NCBI GenBank assembly: GCA_948144175.1
Contig: CANXME010002152.1
Coordinates: 248,001 to 312,000 of the forward strand
Source of the DNA: Closterium sp. NIES-65
Taxonomy: Eukaryota; Streptophyta; Zygnematophyceae; Desmidiales; Closteriaceae
DNA length: 64,000 nt
Direction of reading: 5' to 3'
The notes under the pieces: model-generated
Seen by the model: the letters and a program-made list of their open reading frames with translations, nothing else
What the model was told of the DNA's origin: nothing
Database searches by the model: none
Position numbers and translations under genes: made by a program
Shown: piece by piece, positions 1 through 12,467 of the stretch
How positions within the stretch are numbered: position 1 is the first letter of the stretch
How the letters are laid out: the number at the start of each line of letters is the position of its first letter

Positions 1-3000
1 CTTCCCCAGTCTCTCCCTCCCCTTCCTTCGGGACCAGGACCTTCCTGTGTCCCCTGTGTCGAGGGGCGCCGCAGGGCTGCTCCTCACTCCTCCCAGTTTC
101 CCCCGACAGAGGCTCCTCTGCAGACGCTTCACATGGACGTGTGGGGCCCGGCCCCCGTCCGTGGGCAGGGTCACGAGCGCTACTTCCTGTTGGTGGTTGA
201 CGACTACTCGCGTTACACCTCAGTCTTCCCCTTGCGCAGCAAGATTGCTGTCACTGAGGTGCTGATCGCCTGGATCCGCGAGGCTCGTCTCCAGCTCAGG
301 AGGAGCTTCGGCTCGGACTTTCCTGTTCTGCGTCTGCACTCTGACCGAGGTGGGGAGTTCTCCTCTCGCCTTCTGCGAGACTACTGTCGTGCACAGGGGA
401 TCCGCCAGACCTTTACGCTTCCGGACTCTCCACAGCAAAATGGGATTGATGAGCGCCGCATTGGCATGGTCATGGATGTCGCTCGTACGTCCATGATGCA
501 TGCGGCTGCCCCCCATTTTCTGTGGCCGTTTGCGGTTCGGTACGCGGCGCATCAGCTCAACCTTCACCCCAGGGTCTCTCGGCCCGCGATGTCCCCAGTG
601 TTACTGTGGACGGGGAAGGTTGGCGATGCGTCTGCGTTCCGTGTCTGGGGATCTCGGGCGTTTGTCCGCGACTTGTCTGCGGACAAGCTGTCCCCCCGTG
701 CTGCTCCCTGTGTCTTCCTCGGCTTCCCCCCTGACGCTCCAGGGTGGCAGTTCTACCACCCCTCCTCTCGTCGTGTTCTGTCCTCCCAGGACGTCACGTT
801 CGACGAGTCAGTCCCCTTCTACCGCCTCTTCCCCTACCGTACTCCTTCCCTCCCCCCCCCACCGGACTTCCTGGTACCAGTTCCCCCCCCGGTAGACCCC
901 CTCCCCCCTCAGGTTCCTGCCCCTTCAGGTGTGTCCCAGGTAGACACAGTCGAGCCAGTCGAGGTTGCTGCTGACTCTGGTGCTGCTGCGGGTGCTGAGC
1001 CTGGGGGTGCTGCTGCTGGGGGTGCTGCGCCTGGGGGTGCGAGGCCGGGGGGTGCTGAGTCTAGGGGTGCTGGGCCTGGAGGTCCGGAGCCTGCGCCTGC
1101 TGGACCTGGGGGCTCTCCGGTTCTTCAGTCTCGGCGGGAGCCGCTCTCTCCACAGGAGCTGCGCGAGTGGTTTGCTCGCCGGTGGAGGCGTGCTGCTGGA
1201 GCTGGAGCTTCTTCGCCTGCTGAGGGTGCTGTTGCTGCCGGTCCCGGAGCTGCTGGGCCTGCGGGTCCTACTGGAGCTGGAGCTACTGAGCCTGGGGGTG
1301 CTGAGTCTGGAGCTGCTGAGCCTGGAGGTGCTGAGTCTGGAGCTGCTGAGCCTGGGGGTGCTACGTCTGGAGCTGCTGTGCCTGGGGGTGCTGAGTCTGG
1401 AGCTGCTGAGCCTGGGGTTTCTCCTGCTGCTGCGTCTCGCCGGGAGCCCCTCTCTCCACAGGAGCTGCGCGAGTGGTTTGCTCGCCGCTGGAGGCGTGCT
1501 GCTGGAGCTGGAGCTTCGTCGACCGTCGAGGGTGCTGGTGCTGCCGGTCCCGGAGCTGCTGGGCCTGCGGGTCCTACTGGAGCTAGAGCTGCTGAGGGTG
1601 TTGGTGCTGAGACTACTGCTGTCTGTCCTGGCGGTGGTCATGCTGCTGGTGCTGCTGGAGGTCCTGCCGCTGGAGGTGTTGGTGGCGCTGGTGCTGTCGC
1701 TGAGGGTGCTGGTGCTGTCCCTGCTGAGTCTGGAGCTGCCGCGCGGCCTCGGCCGTACTTCGTTCCGCTCCTGCAGCACGTTCTTGGTCTTTCTCCTTCG
1801 GTAGAGTGTCCACAGCCTGTCCAGTCGCAGTCACTGTTGGAGCCTTCCTCTCCTCTGCCTGCTCCCTCCCCTTACACTGGTCCTACTGGAGGTCTTGCTG
1901 AGCGTCGTGAGCCTGCGTCTCGTCCCACGTCGCCGGTTCGTGCTGCTCGCGCTAGTGGTCGCGGTTCACGTCAGCGTCCTCCTCCTGTCCCTGGCACGCA
2001 CCGGATGTCTCTGCGTCCGTCCACTGCTCCTCTGCGTGCCCCTTTGCCTTCTCCTCCTGAGTCCTCTCTTCCTGCGCTTGCCGACCCTGAGTCGGACTCT
2101 CTTCGTGCTGCCAGTCCTACTGTCACGCGTCTGCTTGCTACTGTCGTCACTGACCCCTCTTTTGAGTCCACTGCTGCGTCTGCTCTTGTCGCTGAGCTCG
2201 TCGACTTTGCTGCTCGCTGCCGTCTAGACTACGCTGCTAGTCTTGTTGCTGGGTCTGCGTCTGTCTGTCCTCCGTCCGTCGGGGGTGAGTGTGCTCTTGG
2301 CACGGACGTCCTAGAGGACAGGCAGGAGGAGTTACAGTGTCTGGCTGCTGCTTCACCCCATCTCGCGTCTGTACTGCTTGCTCCTGAGGGAGACCCGGAT
2401 GCACTAGACATCCCGACTCCGCGCTCTTACGCGGAGGCCGTAGAGGGTCCCTACTCCTCTCAGTGGCAGGCAGCTATGGATGCAGAGATGGCTTCCTGGA
2501 AGTCCACAGGCACCTACGTTGACGCAGTTCCCCCTCCTGGGGCGAACATCGTCAGTGGCATGTGGATCTTTAGGGTGAAGCGGCCGCCGGGCTCTCCACC
2601 TGTCTTCAAGGCGCGGTACGTTGCTCGTGGCTTCAGTCAGCGGCAGGGAGTTGACTACTTTCAGACCTTCTCTCCCACCCCGAAGATGACCACTCTTCGG
2701 GTGCTGCTGCACATAGCCGCTCAGCGCGACTACGAGTCTCTCGACTTCAGCACTGCGTTCTTGTAGGGTAGCCTGCACGAGGAGATCTGGCTGCGCCGTC
2801 CGCCTGGCTTCACTGGGACTTTCCCTCCTGGCACCCAGTGGAGCCTCCGACGGTCAGTCTACGGTCTCCGCCAGGCACCGCGTGAGTGGCACGACACACT
2901 GAGGACTACGCTTGCGGCTCTTGGGTTTGCTCCCTCTACTGCTGACCCGTCGCTGTTTCTGCGCACCGACACTTCACTGCCGCCGTTCTACATCCTCGTG

Positions 3001-3984
3001 TACGTCGACGACTTGGTCTTTGCCACAGCGGACACTGCTGGACTCGCCTACGTGAAGTCCGAGCTGCTGAAGAGACACACGTGCACAGACCTGGGTGAAC
3101 TGCGCAGCTACCTTGGCTTGCAGATCACTCGGGACAGAGCACGCCGCACCATTACCTTGACTCAGTCACACATGGTGCAGCAGGTCCTTCAGCGCTTCGG
3201 CTTCACGTACTCCTCGCCTCAGGCCACTCCTCTGCCTACTCGCCACTCACTCTCAGCTCTGCCTTCGGATGAGTCCGTAGAGTCGAGTGGTCCGTATGCA
3301 GAGCTTGTTGGCTGCCTCATGTACCTGATGACCTGCACACGACCTGACCTTGCATACCCTCTTAGCATTCTTGCACGCTATGTTGCTCCTGGGAGACACC
3401 GACCAGAGCACATGGCAGCAGCGAAGAGGGTATTGCGCTACCTGTGCAGTACGTCGGGCATGGGGCTAGTGCTTGGAGGGCGGAGTCCAGTGGTCCTTAC
3501 AGGCCACGCGGACGCTTCTTGGGCTGACGACCAGGCTACGCAGCGGTCGTCACAGGGTTACACCTTCAGCCTTGGTTCCGGCTCTGTCTCGTGGCGGTCT
3601 ACTCGCTCGTCTTCAGTTCTCGGCTCCAGTTGTGAGGCTGAGATCTACGCCGGGGCCATGGCTGCACAGGAGCTTCGCTGGCTCACCTACCTGCTGAGTG
3701 ACCTTGGAGAGCCGCCTCGTTCTCCTCCAGTGCTGTACGTAGACAACAAGGCCATGCTGGCCTTGTGTCGAGAGCAGCGCTTGGAGCACAGAACAAAGCA
3801 CATTGCTCTCCGCTACTTCCTTGCTCGTGAGCTGCAGCAGCGTGGTCAGTTGCGACTTGCGTACGTGGCCTCTGAGGCCAACACTGCTGATGTGTTCACC
3901 AAGGCACTCGCGCCTTGTGACCATCAGCGCTTTTGCACCCAGCTGGGTCTTGTGTCTGTCTTGCCTCACTTGCTCTCCTCTTGA
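1..3984 (+). pseudogene. Element A pol fragment (integrase-RT-RNase H), one nonsense codon
   Basis: One frame is open from base 1 to the stop at 3984 apart from a TAG at 2764-2766. The same codon is CAG in element D, so this is a simple C-to-T nonsense change within RT. Integrase motifs are visible: first Asp in HMDVWGP (about 133), second in HSDRGGEF, and Glu in the NGIDERR stretch. A long Ala/Gly/Pro-rich linker (about 940-1800) contains two copies of a PQELREWFARRWRR motif. RT has YVDDL at about 2998-3015, and RNase H has HADASWADD and YVDNKA. Compared with D, six bases (two codons) are missing just after 2736. The copy could not give a full polyprotein without read-through of the stop. 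Confidence 0.9.
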
Positions 3985-4185
3985 CTTCACTTGTACTGTG
4001 ACATATATATATACCTGCTCTTGCTTGTCTAGTTTTATATATATGTCTGTCCTCCTGCATTTGAACTGGCCTCTGGCCCTGCTCTTGTGCTCGGACTGTG
4101 TGGTGACTTTGTGATCCACCCTGAGCTTGCTTTGCTTTGCTTTGCTTGACTGGTCTTGTTCTCCCCCACTTTGCCTATGGGGGTG

Positions 4186-4317
4186 TGTCAGAGTATTATA
4201 ACTGATGCATGTTTGTAGGCTATAGTGGGGTAGCACATACGGGGTACAGCTTTCTAGGGTTGTATTTGTACCCAACTCTGACTTAGTCATTACATTCCTG
4301 TTCTCTTTTCTTTCACA
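4186..4317 (+). repeat. Element A 3' LTR (132 bp)
   Basis: Starts TGTCAG right after the polypurine tract and ends TTTCACA, so it has canonical TG...CA ends. It aligns along its length with the 130-bp LTRs of element D, including the core with GGGTTGTATTTGTACCC. Confidence 0.9.
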
Positions 4318-4380
4318 GACTCTACTAGTCGTGCGGAAAAAATTGCAACGACGACGGGACCAACTGCACGCACATCGAAA

Positions 4381-4585
4381 TGAGGGAACCGAGAGCCGCC
4401 CCCTAGAGGGGAAAGGGAACAAGGGTCCCCAAGTTGGCCTGAGAGCCACTCCCAGGGGGGGAAGGGGACCGAGGGTTCCCGATTTGGCCTGAGAGCCGCC
4501 CCCAAGGGGAGAAGGGGACCGAGGGTCGCGAGGTTGGCCTGAGAGTTGTTCCTCGTGGGGCAAAGGGGGCCAAGATTCGGGTGTG
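4381..4585. repeat. 50-bp tandem repeat, about four copies
   Basis: Four imperfect copies of a 50-bp unit follow one another. Each carries a GAGAGCC(G/A)C block, a G-run and a TTGGCC(TGAGAG) junction. No gene is visible. It lies just outside the 3' LTR of element A. Confidence 0.75.
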
Positions 4586-4590
4586 GGTAC

Positions 4591-5003
4591 CTACAAAGGT
4601 ACGCTGGCCAGAGAAGCCACATATAGTGATTCGACTGACTGTGGTAAGATCGGTAGATTGACTCTATCGGTAGCAAGGACGGGTACGGTATTGGAACTGG
4701 TTGTATCACTCCCCCACCCACACTGGACATACCCAAATGCGGGAGGAGGGGATGGAGTGTATTTCAACCATTATTCACTCCTATCTTGTTTCGTCACACC
4801 GGACAGGATACCGTATGGGAAAGTATAACATTTACCACTGAATTTCAATGTACTTTGCATTCCATTACCGGTGATTATTCGCGCTTCAACAACATATCTG
4901 TTGAATGGAGCTACGGGACTGCTGTAACATGGTGTGGCAGGGCATCCAAGGCAAATCTTGTTGTTTTTTCTTGAATGGTCGTCATAATATGGTATCGGTT
5001 AGA
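4591..5003. other. Unassigned single-copy-looking DNA
   Basis: I see no gene, RNA or transposon structure here. The open frames are short, and none has a recognisable motif. Confidence 0.5.
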
Positions 5004-5257
5004 GATGAGCAACCAAAGGGCCAAGATACGAGCAACCGATGGGCCAAGAGATAAACAACCAACCGGCCAAGCATCGAGCAACCGATCGGACAAGCAATGA
5101 GCAACCCTCCGACCAAGCAATGAGCAACCGACAGGCCAAAGCATGAGCGATCAACCGGCCTAGGGATGAGCAACCGCTGATCCAAAAGATGAGCATCTGA
5201 GGGGCCAAGCGATGAGCAACGGATAGGCCAAGAGATGAGCAACCGACGGGTCAAGAG
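5004..5257. repeat. 23-bp minisatellite, left block
   Basis: About 11 diverged copies of a 23-bp unit of the form GAGCAACCGAYGGGCCAAGAGAT. The same unit continues as roughly one copy at 5384-5414 and about 18 copies at 12468-12879. The three blocks are one ancestral array interrupted by LTR insertions. Because 23 is not a multiple of three, the array stays open in several frames and gives spurious Ser/Leu/Pro-rich reading frames. Confidence 0.88.
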
Positions 5258-5383
5258 TGTCAGAAACTAACGACCACGAATGGTGAAACTAACAGCATGC
5301 AGGAGTATAAGTACTAAACCCCAATTGGGTTGTACCCCATATGGGCTACCCCACTACAACCTACACCACATGATAGTTTGACA
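5258..5383 (-). repeat. Element B: solo LTR (126 bp) in the minisatellite
   Basis: On the minus strand it starts TGTCAAACTATC and ends TTTCTGACA, with the shared LTR core GGGGTAGCCCATATGGGG. Minisatellite units flank it directly, and no internal retrotransposon sequence is attached. The flanking five bases are AAGAG (5253-5257) and AAAAG (5384-5388), a target duplication with one mismatch. This is what LTR-LTR recombination of a former full element leaves behind. Confidence 0.75.
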
Positions 5384-5414
5384 AAAAGATGAACAACCGA
5401 AGGGCAAATAGATG
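5384..5414. repeat. 23-bp minisatellite, central remnant
   Basis: Roughly one repeat unit (GATGAACAACCGAAGGGCAA) is trapped between solo LTR B and element C. This shows that both inserted into the same array. Confidence 0.8.
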
Positions 5415-5547
5415 TGTGAAGATGAGAACGAGAGAATGTTTGAAGTATGAAAGAGTTGAGTACAAGTATTAACCCTAATTGGGTTGTACCCCTTATGGGC
5501 TACCCCATTATAGCATACACAAATGTATAAGCTATAATGTTCTGACA
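5415..5547 (-). repeat. Element C 3' LTR (133 bp)
   Basis: On the minus strand it runs TGTCAGAAC...CTTCACA. It is next to the polypurine tract CACCCCCAT (plus strand, 5548-5556). It pairs with the LTR at 12335-12467 in length and sequence. Confidence 0.92.
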
Positions 5548-5746
5548 CACCCCCATAGGCAAAGTGGGGGAGAACAAGTGGTCACAAGACCAGTCAAGCA
5601 AACCAAAGCAAGCTCAGGGTGGATCACAAAGTCACCACACAGTCCGAGCACAAGAGTAAGGCTACAAGGCCAGTTCACATGCAAGGTCATGTATATAAAG
5701 GTAAACAACCAAGTACAGGTATAGAAGGAGTTCAATACAAACAAGA

Positions 5747-8700
5747 TCAAGAAGTGAGCAAGTGAGGCCAAGTAGGCACAAGACCTAGCAAGATACAGAA
5801 GCGCTGATGATCACAAGGCAGAAGGGCCTTGGTGAAGATATCAGCAGTGTTGGCCTCAGAGGCCACGTAGGTGAGGCGGAGCTAACCACGCTGCTGCACC
5901 TCACGAGCCAGGAAGTAGCAGAGAGCAATGTGCTTCGTTCTATGCTCCAGTCTGTGCTCCCGACACAAGGCCAGCATGGCCTTGTTGTCTACGTACAGAA
6001 CTGGAGGAGAATGAGGCGGCTCTCCTAGGTCGGTCAACAGGTAGGTGAGCCAGCGTAGCTCCTGTGCAGCCATGGCCCTGCGTAGATCTCAGCCTCACAC
6101 TTGGAGCTGAGAACAGAAGACGAGCGGGTAGACCGCCACGAAACAGAGCCGGAGCCAAGGCTGAAGGTGTAACCCTGTGATGATCGCTGGTGAGCCTGGT
6201 CGTCAGCCCAAGAAGCGTCAGCGTGACTTGTGAGGACCACTCGACGTCGCCCTCCAAGCACTAGCCCCATGCTCGACGTACTGCACACGTAGCGCAACAC
6301 CCTCTTCGCTGCAGCCATGTGCTCTGGTTTGTGTCTCCCAGGAGCAACATAGCGTGCCAAGATGCTAAGAGGGTATGCAAGGTCACGTCGTGTGCAGGTC
6401 ATCAGCTACATGAGGCAGCCAACAAGCTATGGGTACGGGCCACTCGACTCTACGGACTCATCCGAAGGCAGAGCTGAGAGCGAGTGGCGAGTAGACAAAG
6501 GAGTGGCCTGAGGCAGGAGTACGTGAAGCCGAAGCGCTGAAGGACCTGCTGCACCATGTGTGACTGAGTCAGGGTAATGGTGCGGCGTGCTCTGTCCCGG
6601 GTGATCAACAAGCCAAGGTAGCTGCGCAGTTCACCCAGGTCTCTGCACGTGTGGCTCTTCTGCAACTCGGACTTCACGTGGGCGAGTCCAGCGGTGTGAG
6701 CTGTGGCAAAGACCAAGTCGTCGACGTACACGAGGTATAGAACGGGGGCAGAGAGGTGTCGGTGTGCAGAAACAGCGACGCGTCGGCTGTAGAAGGAGCA
6801 AACCCAAGAGCCGCAAGTGTAGTCCTCAGTGTGTCGTGCCACTCCCGCGGCGCCTAGCGGAGACCGTAGACTGGCCGGCGGAGGCTCCACTGGGTACCAG
6901 GAGGAAACGGCCCAGTGAAGCCAGGAGGGCGGCACAGCCAGATCTCCTCGTGCAGGCTGTCCTGCAGGAAAGCTGTGCTGAAGTCAAGAGAGTGAAGCTC
7001 GTAGTCGCGCTGAGCGGCTATGTGCAGCAGCACCCTAAGAGTAGTCATCTTCGGAGTGGGAGAGAAGGTCTGAAAGTAGTCAACTCCCTGCCGCTGACTG
7101 AAGCCTCGAGCCACGTAGCGCGCCTTGAAGACAGGCGGATAACTTGGCGGCCGCTTCACCCTGAAAATCCACATGCCACTAACGATGTTCGCCGCAGGTG
7201 GGGGAACTTCATCGACGTAGGTGCCTGTGGACGTCAAAGAAGCCATCTTTGCGTCCATGGGTGACTGCCACTGTGAGGAGTAGGGACCCTCGATCACCTC
7301 AGCGTACGATCGAGGAGTCGGGATGTCTTGTGCATCCGGGTCTCCCTCAGGGACAATCAACGTGGACACGAGATGGGGCAAAGCAGTAGCAAAGCAGTGG
7401 AACTCCACCTGCTTGTCCTAAAGGACGTCCGTGCTAAGAGGACACTCACCCCCGACCGACGGAGGACAGACAGACTTAGACTTAGCAACGAGACTGGCAG
7501 CGTAGTCTAGTTGAAAACGAGCAGCGAAGTCGACAAGCTCAGCAACTAGGGCAGACGCAACAGTGAACTCAAAGGAAGGGTCACTGACAATAGTAGCAAG
7601 AAGGCGCGTGACCGAAGGACTAGAAGCACGAAGGGAGTCAGAGTCCGGGTCAGCAAGAGAAGGAAGAGAGGACTCTGGAGGAGACGGCAACGGGACACGC
7701 AGAGGAGCAGTGGAAGGGCGCAATGCCATCTGGTGTGTGCCGAGGACCGCTGGAGGACGCGGACGCGCAGCACGACGACTAGTGCGAGCAGCACAAATAG
7801 GCGACGCAGGACGAGACGCAGGCTCACGACGCTCAGCAAGACCTCCAGTCGGACTAGTGTAGGGAGAAGGAGCAGGTAGCAGGGGAGGCGGGTTATAACT
7901 ATGACTGTGACTGGAGAGGCTGTGGACACACTAAGGGAGGAGCAGGACCAGGAGAGGGCAAGAGACAAAGAACCTGCTCCAGGAGCGGAACGAAGTACGG
8001 CCTCGGCCGCGCAGCGCCTCCAGAACTAGCAGGGACAGCACTAGCGTCAGAAGCACCTCCAGCTCCAACAGTGCCAACTCCTATACCCTCAGAAGCACTG
8101 GCGCCAGCAGCACCGCCAGCGCCAACACCCCCAGCAGCTCCAACTCCAGCAGCACCAACTCTAGTAGGACCGTCAGCACCAGCAGTCTCAGCAGCACCCC
8201 CAGACGCACTAGCGCCAGTAGAAACACTAGCTCCATTAACCCCAGCAGCTGCAGCTCCAGCAGCACCAGCACCACCAGCAGCTCCAGCAGGACCAACTCC
8301 ATTAGCCCCAGCAGCACCCCCAGTCTCAGCAACACGTCTCGAGCGGCGGGCTAACCACTCGCGCAATCCCTGTGGAGAGAGCGGCTCCCGCCTCGACGAA
8401 GCACCGCCGGCGGCCACACGGGCAGACCTAGCGCCCCCAAGCTCAGCACCCCCAGGCTCAGCGCCCCCAGGCTCAGCACCCCTAGGCTCAACAACCCCAG
8501 GCTCAGCACCCCCAGTCTCAGCACCCCCAGTCTCAGCAGCATGTCTCCAGCGGCGGGCAAACCACTCGCGCAACTTCTCAGGAGAGAGTGGCTCACGCCT
8601 CGACGAAACACCGCCGGCGGCCAAACGAGCAGACCCCGCGCCCCTAGGCTCGGTACCCCCAGGCTCCGCACCTCCAGGCTCCGCACCCCCAGACCCAGCA

Positions 8701-10999
8701 CCCCCAAGCTCAGCACCCCCAGACCCAGCACCCCAAGTCTCAGCACCCCCAGGCTCAGCACCCCCAGACACGGCACCCGCAGGCTCATCACCTCTAGCAG
8801 CACCAGAGTGAACACCTTCCTCGACAGGCTCGACTGCGTCTACCTGGGACACACCTGACGGGGCACGGCCCTAAGGGGGGAGGGGGTCGACTCGCAGAGG
8901 ACCTGGCGCAAGGAAGAGCAGCGTCGGGGGGAGAGGCGCAGTGCGGTAGGGGAAGAGACGGTAGTAAGGCACCGACTCGTCAAAGGTGACGTCCTGGGAG
9001 GACAGAACACGGCGCGAGGTAGGGTGGTAAAACTGCCACCCAGGGGCGTCAGGGGGGAAGCCAAGGAAGATGCACGGAACAACACGGGGGGACAGCTTGT
9101 CCGCAGACAAGTCGCGGACAAACGCCCAAGATCCCCAGACCCGAAACGCAGACGCATCGCCAAACTTCTCGGTGCACCGCAAGGCGGGGGAGGTCTCTGG
9201 CAACGAGACCCGGCGCTGAAGGTTGAGCTGATGCGCGACGTACTGAACCGCAAACGGCCACAGAAAATGGGGGGCAGCCGCATGCATCATGGACGTATGG
9301 GCGACGTCCATGACCATGCCAATGCGGCGCTCAGCAATCTCATTTTGCTGTGGAGAGGCCGGAAGCGTGAAGGTCTGGCGGATGCCCTGTGCCCGACAGA
9401 AGGCTTCCAGACGAGCAGAGGAAAACTCCTCGCCTCTGTCCGAGTGTAGACGCAGAACAGGAATGTCCGAGCCGAAACTTTCTTTGAGCTGGAGACGAGC
9501 TGCGCGGATCCTGTCAATCAACACCTCAGTCACGTCTCAGTCACCTCAGCTGGAGACGAGCTGCGCAAGGGGAAGACTGTGGTGTAACGCGAGTAGTCGT
9601 CAACGACCAGCAGAAAGTACCACTCTCTCCCCTGCCCACTGACGCTTGCTGGGCCCCACACGTCCATGTGTAGAGTCTGCAGCGGAGCCTCTGTCGGAGG
9701 AAACTCGGAGGAGTGAGGAGCGGCGCGCTGTCGCTCTTCGACGCAGGGGACGCAGGTAGGGCCAGGCCCCAGAGGTAGGGAAGGGAGAGACCGAGGGAGA
9801 CCAGAGACAAGGACACTGAAGGCCATGCCTCAGAGACGAGGCAGGGAGGGGTGACCAAGGCGGTGGTGCCAAAGGAGAGTCTTGTGGGACAGTAGACGAC
9901 ACGAGCAGGGAGCAGACTCAGGACCGGACCTGGATGCTGCAGCAAACACCTGACTCGACGCAGCTACCTGGGCGGACTCAGCAGCTGGAGGAGACTCAGT
10001 AGTAAGGGTGTACAGGCTCGACCCTGGCCGACGGGTGAACGTGGCCAAGTGTCGGCCTGTCCGAGCACACGTGCAGTGGGTCACTCGCTGACTCGCAGGA
10101 GTGAACTGGTCAACCCCCATATCCTGTAGGTCCGCTCCACTCACCAAGTTCGTAGAGAACGAGGGGAGGTAGAGACCTCACAGGGTGCCAGAGGGGGCTG
10201 CCGGGCATGGTAAGAGAGTGGAGAAGCTAGCAAGGACAGGACCCCTAGAGGGGTCTGCTAGGGAGATTGCAACCGGCCGACTGAGCGGCGTAAGAGTGGT
10301 GCGGTCTCGAAAGAAGGAGCGGGACGCACCCGAGTCAAGGGTGAAGGTTTGGAAGGCCTGAGCTGATGTAGTACCTGAGAGAGCAGACTCACCGGCACCT
10401 GGGGCAGCAGACGCACTGGCACCTGGGGCAGCAGACGCAATGGCACCTGGGGCAGCAGACGCACTAGCACCTAGAGCAGCAGCCTCACCAGCACCTAGAG
10501 CAGCAGCTTCAATGCCCGGGTCAGGCGGAACACACAGGTAACAGTCACCCTCATCACTAGTAGGCGATGCATACATGGCAGTGAGGATAGCATCATAGTC
10601 AAGAGAATAGATATCAACCCGCAGCCGAAGCAACTCCACCAAGTCGGGGAGCTCAGCCGTGTCACCAAACTCCGTACGCCAGGCGTCGCTCAGACGGGCG
10701 AAGCAGCGGGACGGTGCGTGACCGAGCATCCCGCAAGGCTGACCCGTCCGAGCACTAGTGCGATTGACGTACGGACAGCAAGCAGTACCCCGTGACCCGT
10801 CACGCTGCGCACGAAGTTGCTGGGGCGAGAGGACCACTCGTGGACGACGCTGAGGCTGCACCTGGTCACTACAAGTAGTTGCCGAACCACCCACTCCAGG
10901 ACGACTCCCACTACGGCCACCACGACAACCCCAACTAGTGTACCACTCACAAAGCTGTTGGGGGGTGAGGGACTCACGCGGGCGACGCTGGAGCTGCAT
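5747..10999 (-). pseudogene. Element C gag-pol remnant, N-terminal gag missing
   Basis: The first frame starts with ATG at 10999 (MQLQRRPRESLT) and stops at 10178. It holds a PQQL(R/C)EWY motif, a Cys/His cluster spaced CX13CX4HX4C and an aspartic protease site FTLDSGAS. Later pieces follow in shifting frames: pre-integrase HHRLGH (about 9860), integrase HMDVWGP and SDRGEEF (9660-9420), the Ala/Gly/Pro-rich linker (7900-8850), RT with YVDDL (about 6720) and RNase H, ending at 5747. Stops and frameshifts between pieces make it non-functional. Against element D, about 1 kb of gag coding sequence before the PQQL motif is gone, and element E has a start at the same point. Confidence 0.88.
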
Positions 11000-12316
11000 G
11001 TGGCCAAGCCAGGAGCAGCAGTAGCAAGAGCAGCAGTAACAGCAGTACGGGCAGGGGAGTGCTCACCAGTGGCGAGAAGGGCAGGCGTACGATGGCGGCA
11101 ACGGCGACGCCACGACCACTGTAGAGCGAGAGCTCCGCGCCTGCTGCTGTGGCGGCTGCTCCAGGGGTGGCTGCTGTAGTGGTGGCTGCTCCAGGGGCGG
11201 CTGCTGCAGTGGCGGGTGCTCCAGGGGCGGCAAGTAAGTGGGGCGGTCCCGAGCAGGCCGAAAGGCGGCAGCGCCTCGGCTGCTGGGCGGCACGGCGGTC
11301 GGGCGGCTCGGCTGAATGGTGGCTCGGTGGTCGGGCGGCTCGGCCGCTCGGCGGCTCGGCTGCTGGGCGGCTCGGCTGCTCGGCGGTGCGGTTGCTCGGC
11401 GGCTCGGGCGCTGGGCGGCTGAACGACGACGGGGCCGTGGAAGGGCGGCGACGGGGCGCTGAAAGGGCGGCTACGGGCCGCTGAAAGGGTGGCGACAAGC
11501 CGCTGAAAGGGAGGCGACTGGGCCGCGGAAGGAGGGGGGGGGGGGGGGGGGGGGGGGGCGACGGGGCCGCTGAAGGGCGGCGACGGGGCCGCGGAAGGGC
11601 GGCGACGGGGCCACTGAAAGGGCGAGCGGCGACGGGGCCATTGAAAGGGCGGTGTTGGGGCCACTGAAAAGGCGGCGACGGGGCCGCTGAAGGGCGGCGA
11701 CGGGGCCGCTGGAGGGCGGCGACGGGGCCGCGGAAGGGCAGCGATGGGGCCACTGCAAGGGCGGGCTGCGAGGCCGTCGAAGGGCGGCGACGGGGCCGTG
11801 GAAGGGCGGCGACAGGGCCGCTGAAAGGGCAGCGACGGGGCCGCTGAAAGGGCGGCAACAGGGCCGCAGTAAGGGGGCGGCGACGGGGCCGCTTAAAGGG
11901 CGGCGCGACGGGGCCGCAAGGGCGGCGCGACGGGGCCGAAAGGGCAGCGCGAAGGGGCCGAAAGGGCGGCGTGACGGGGCCGCAAGGGTGGCTCGACGGG
12001 GCCGCAGGGGCGGCGCAACGGGGTCGAAAGGGCGGCGCGACGGGGCCGCTTCAAGGGCGGCGCGACGGTCCGCTTAAAGGGCGGCGCGACGGGGCCGCAA
12101 GGGCGGCGCGACGGGGCCGCAAGGGCGGCGCGTCGGGGCCGCAAGGGCGGCGCGACGGGGCCGAAAGGGCGGCACGACGAGGCCGTTAGGGGCCGTACAA
12201 GGGGCCGCTAGAGGTCGCTAGAGGAGGAACGACACGGGGCGCGACTCGGGCAGGGGCCAGGCGTACTCCGGGCAGGAAAAAAAAAGTCGGTGGGCCCTAG
12301 GAACAGTTCCCACAAG
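11000..12316 (-). repeat. Element C leader: GC-rich tandem repeats
   Basis: The leader between primer-binding site and gag remnant is made of short GC-rich units such as GGGCGGCGACGGGGCCGC, in several sub-blocks (11480-11880 and 11890-12190), plus a poly-G run near 11530-11558. Long Pro/Arg-rich frames on both strands here come from the repeats and are not proteins. Confidence 0.8.
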
Positions 12317-12334
12317 GGAACCCGCTTTATACCA
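12317..12334 (-). promoter_or_regulatory. Element C primer-binding site
   Basis: On the minus strand TGGTATAAAGCGGGTTCC directly follows the 5' LTR. It resembles the initiator Met-tRNA site TGGTATCAGAGC but with changes after TGGTAT. Confidence 0.7.
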
Positions 12335-12467
12335 TGTGAAGATGAGAACGAGAGAATGATTGAACTATGAAAGAGTTTGGTACAAGTACTAACCCTAATT
12401 GGGTTGTACCCCTTATGGGCCACCCCACTACAGCCTACACAAATGTATAAGCTATAATGTTGTGACA
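12335..12467 (-). repeat. Element C 5' LTR (133 bp)
   Basis: On the minus strand it runs TGTCACAAC...CTTCACA and is followed at once by the primer-binding site. It carries the same core as the other LTRs in the window. Confidence 0.92.

Larger units (their letters stand above)
1..4317 (+). mobile_element. Element A: Ty1/copia LTR retrotransposon, 5' part outside window
   Basis: The visible part runs from the end of the pre-integrase region through integrase, RT and RNase H to a 3' LTR. The order integrase before RT makes it Ty1/copia. Its sequence is very close to element D on the same strand, which shows what is missing on the left: 5' LTR, leader, gag and protease. Between the pol stop (3984) and the LTR lies an untranslated region with a short TA run near 4001 and a polypurine tract ATGGGGGTG at 4177-4185. 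The target duplication cannot be tested because the 5' end is not in the window. Confidence 0.93.
5415..12467 (-). mobile_element. Element C: degraded Ty1/copia element, nested in 23-bp minisatellite
   Basis: Two 133-bp LTRs (5415-5547 and 12335-12467) flank a minus-strand internal region and are bordered by an exact 5-bp target duplication AGATG (5410-5414 and 12468-12472). The primer-binding site lies at 12317-12334 and the polypurine tract at 5548-5556. Minisatellite units lie on both sides, so the element inserted into that array. The N-terminal half of gag is absent: the leader passes straight into a short ATG-started gag remnant. Pol is broken by many stops and frameshifts, so the copy is dead on its own. 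Confidence 0.93.

Noticed and set aside
5004..5262. Ser/Leu/Pro/Trp-rich small proteins in the 23-bp minisatellite
   Set aside because: Several frames are open at once because of the repeat, and there is no start context.
10690..12144. Pro/Ala/Arg-rich frames in the GC-rich leaders
   Set aside because: Repeat-driven, present on both strands, and lying between primer-binding site and gag start.
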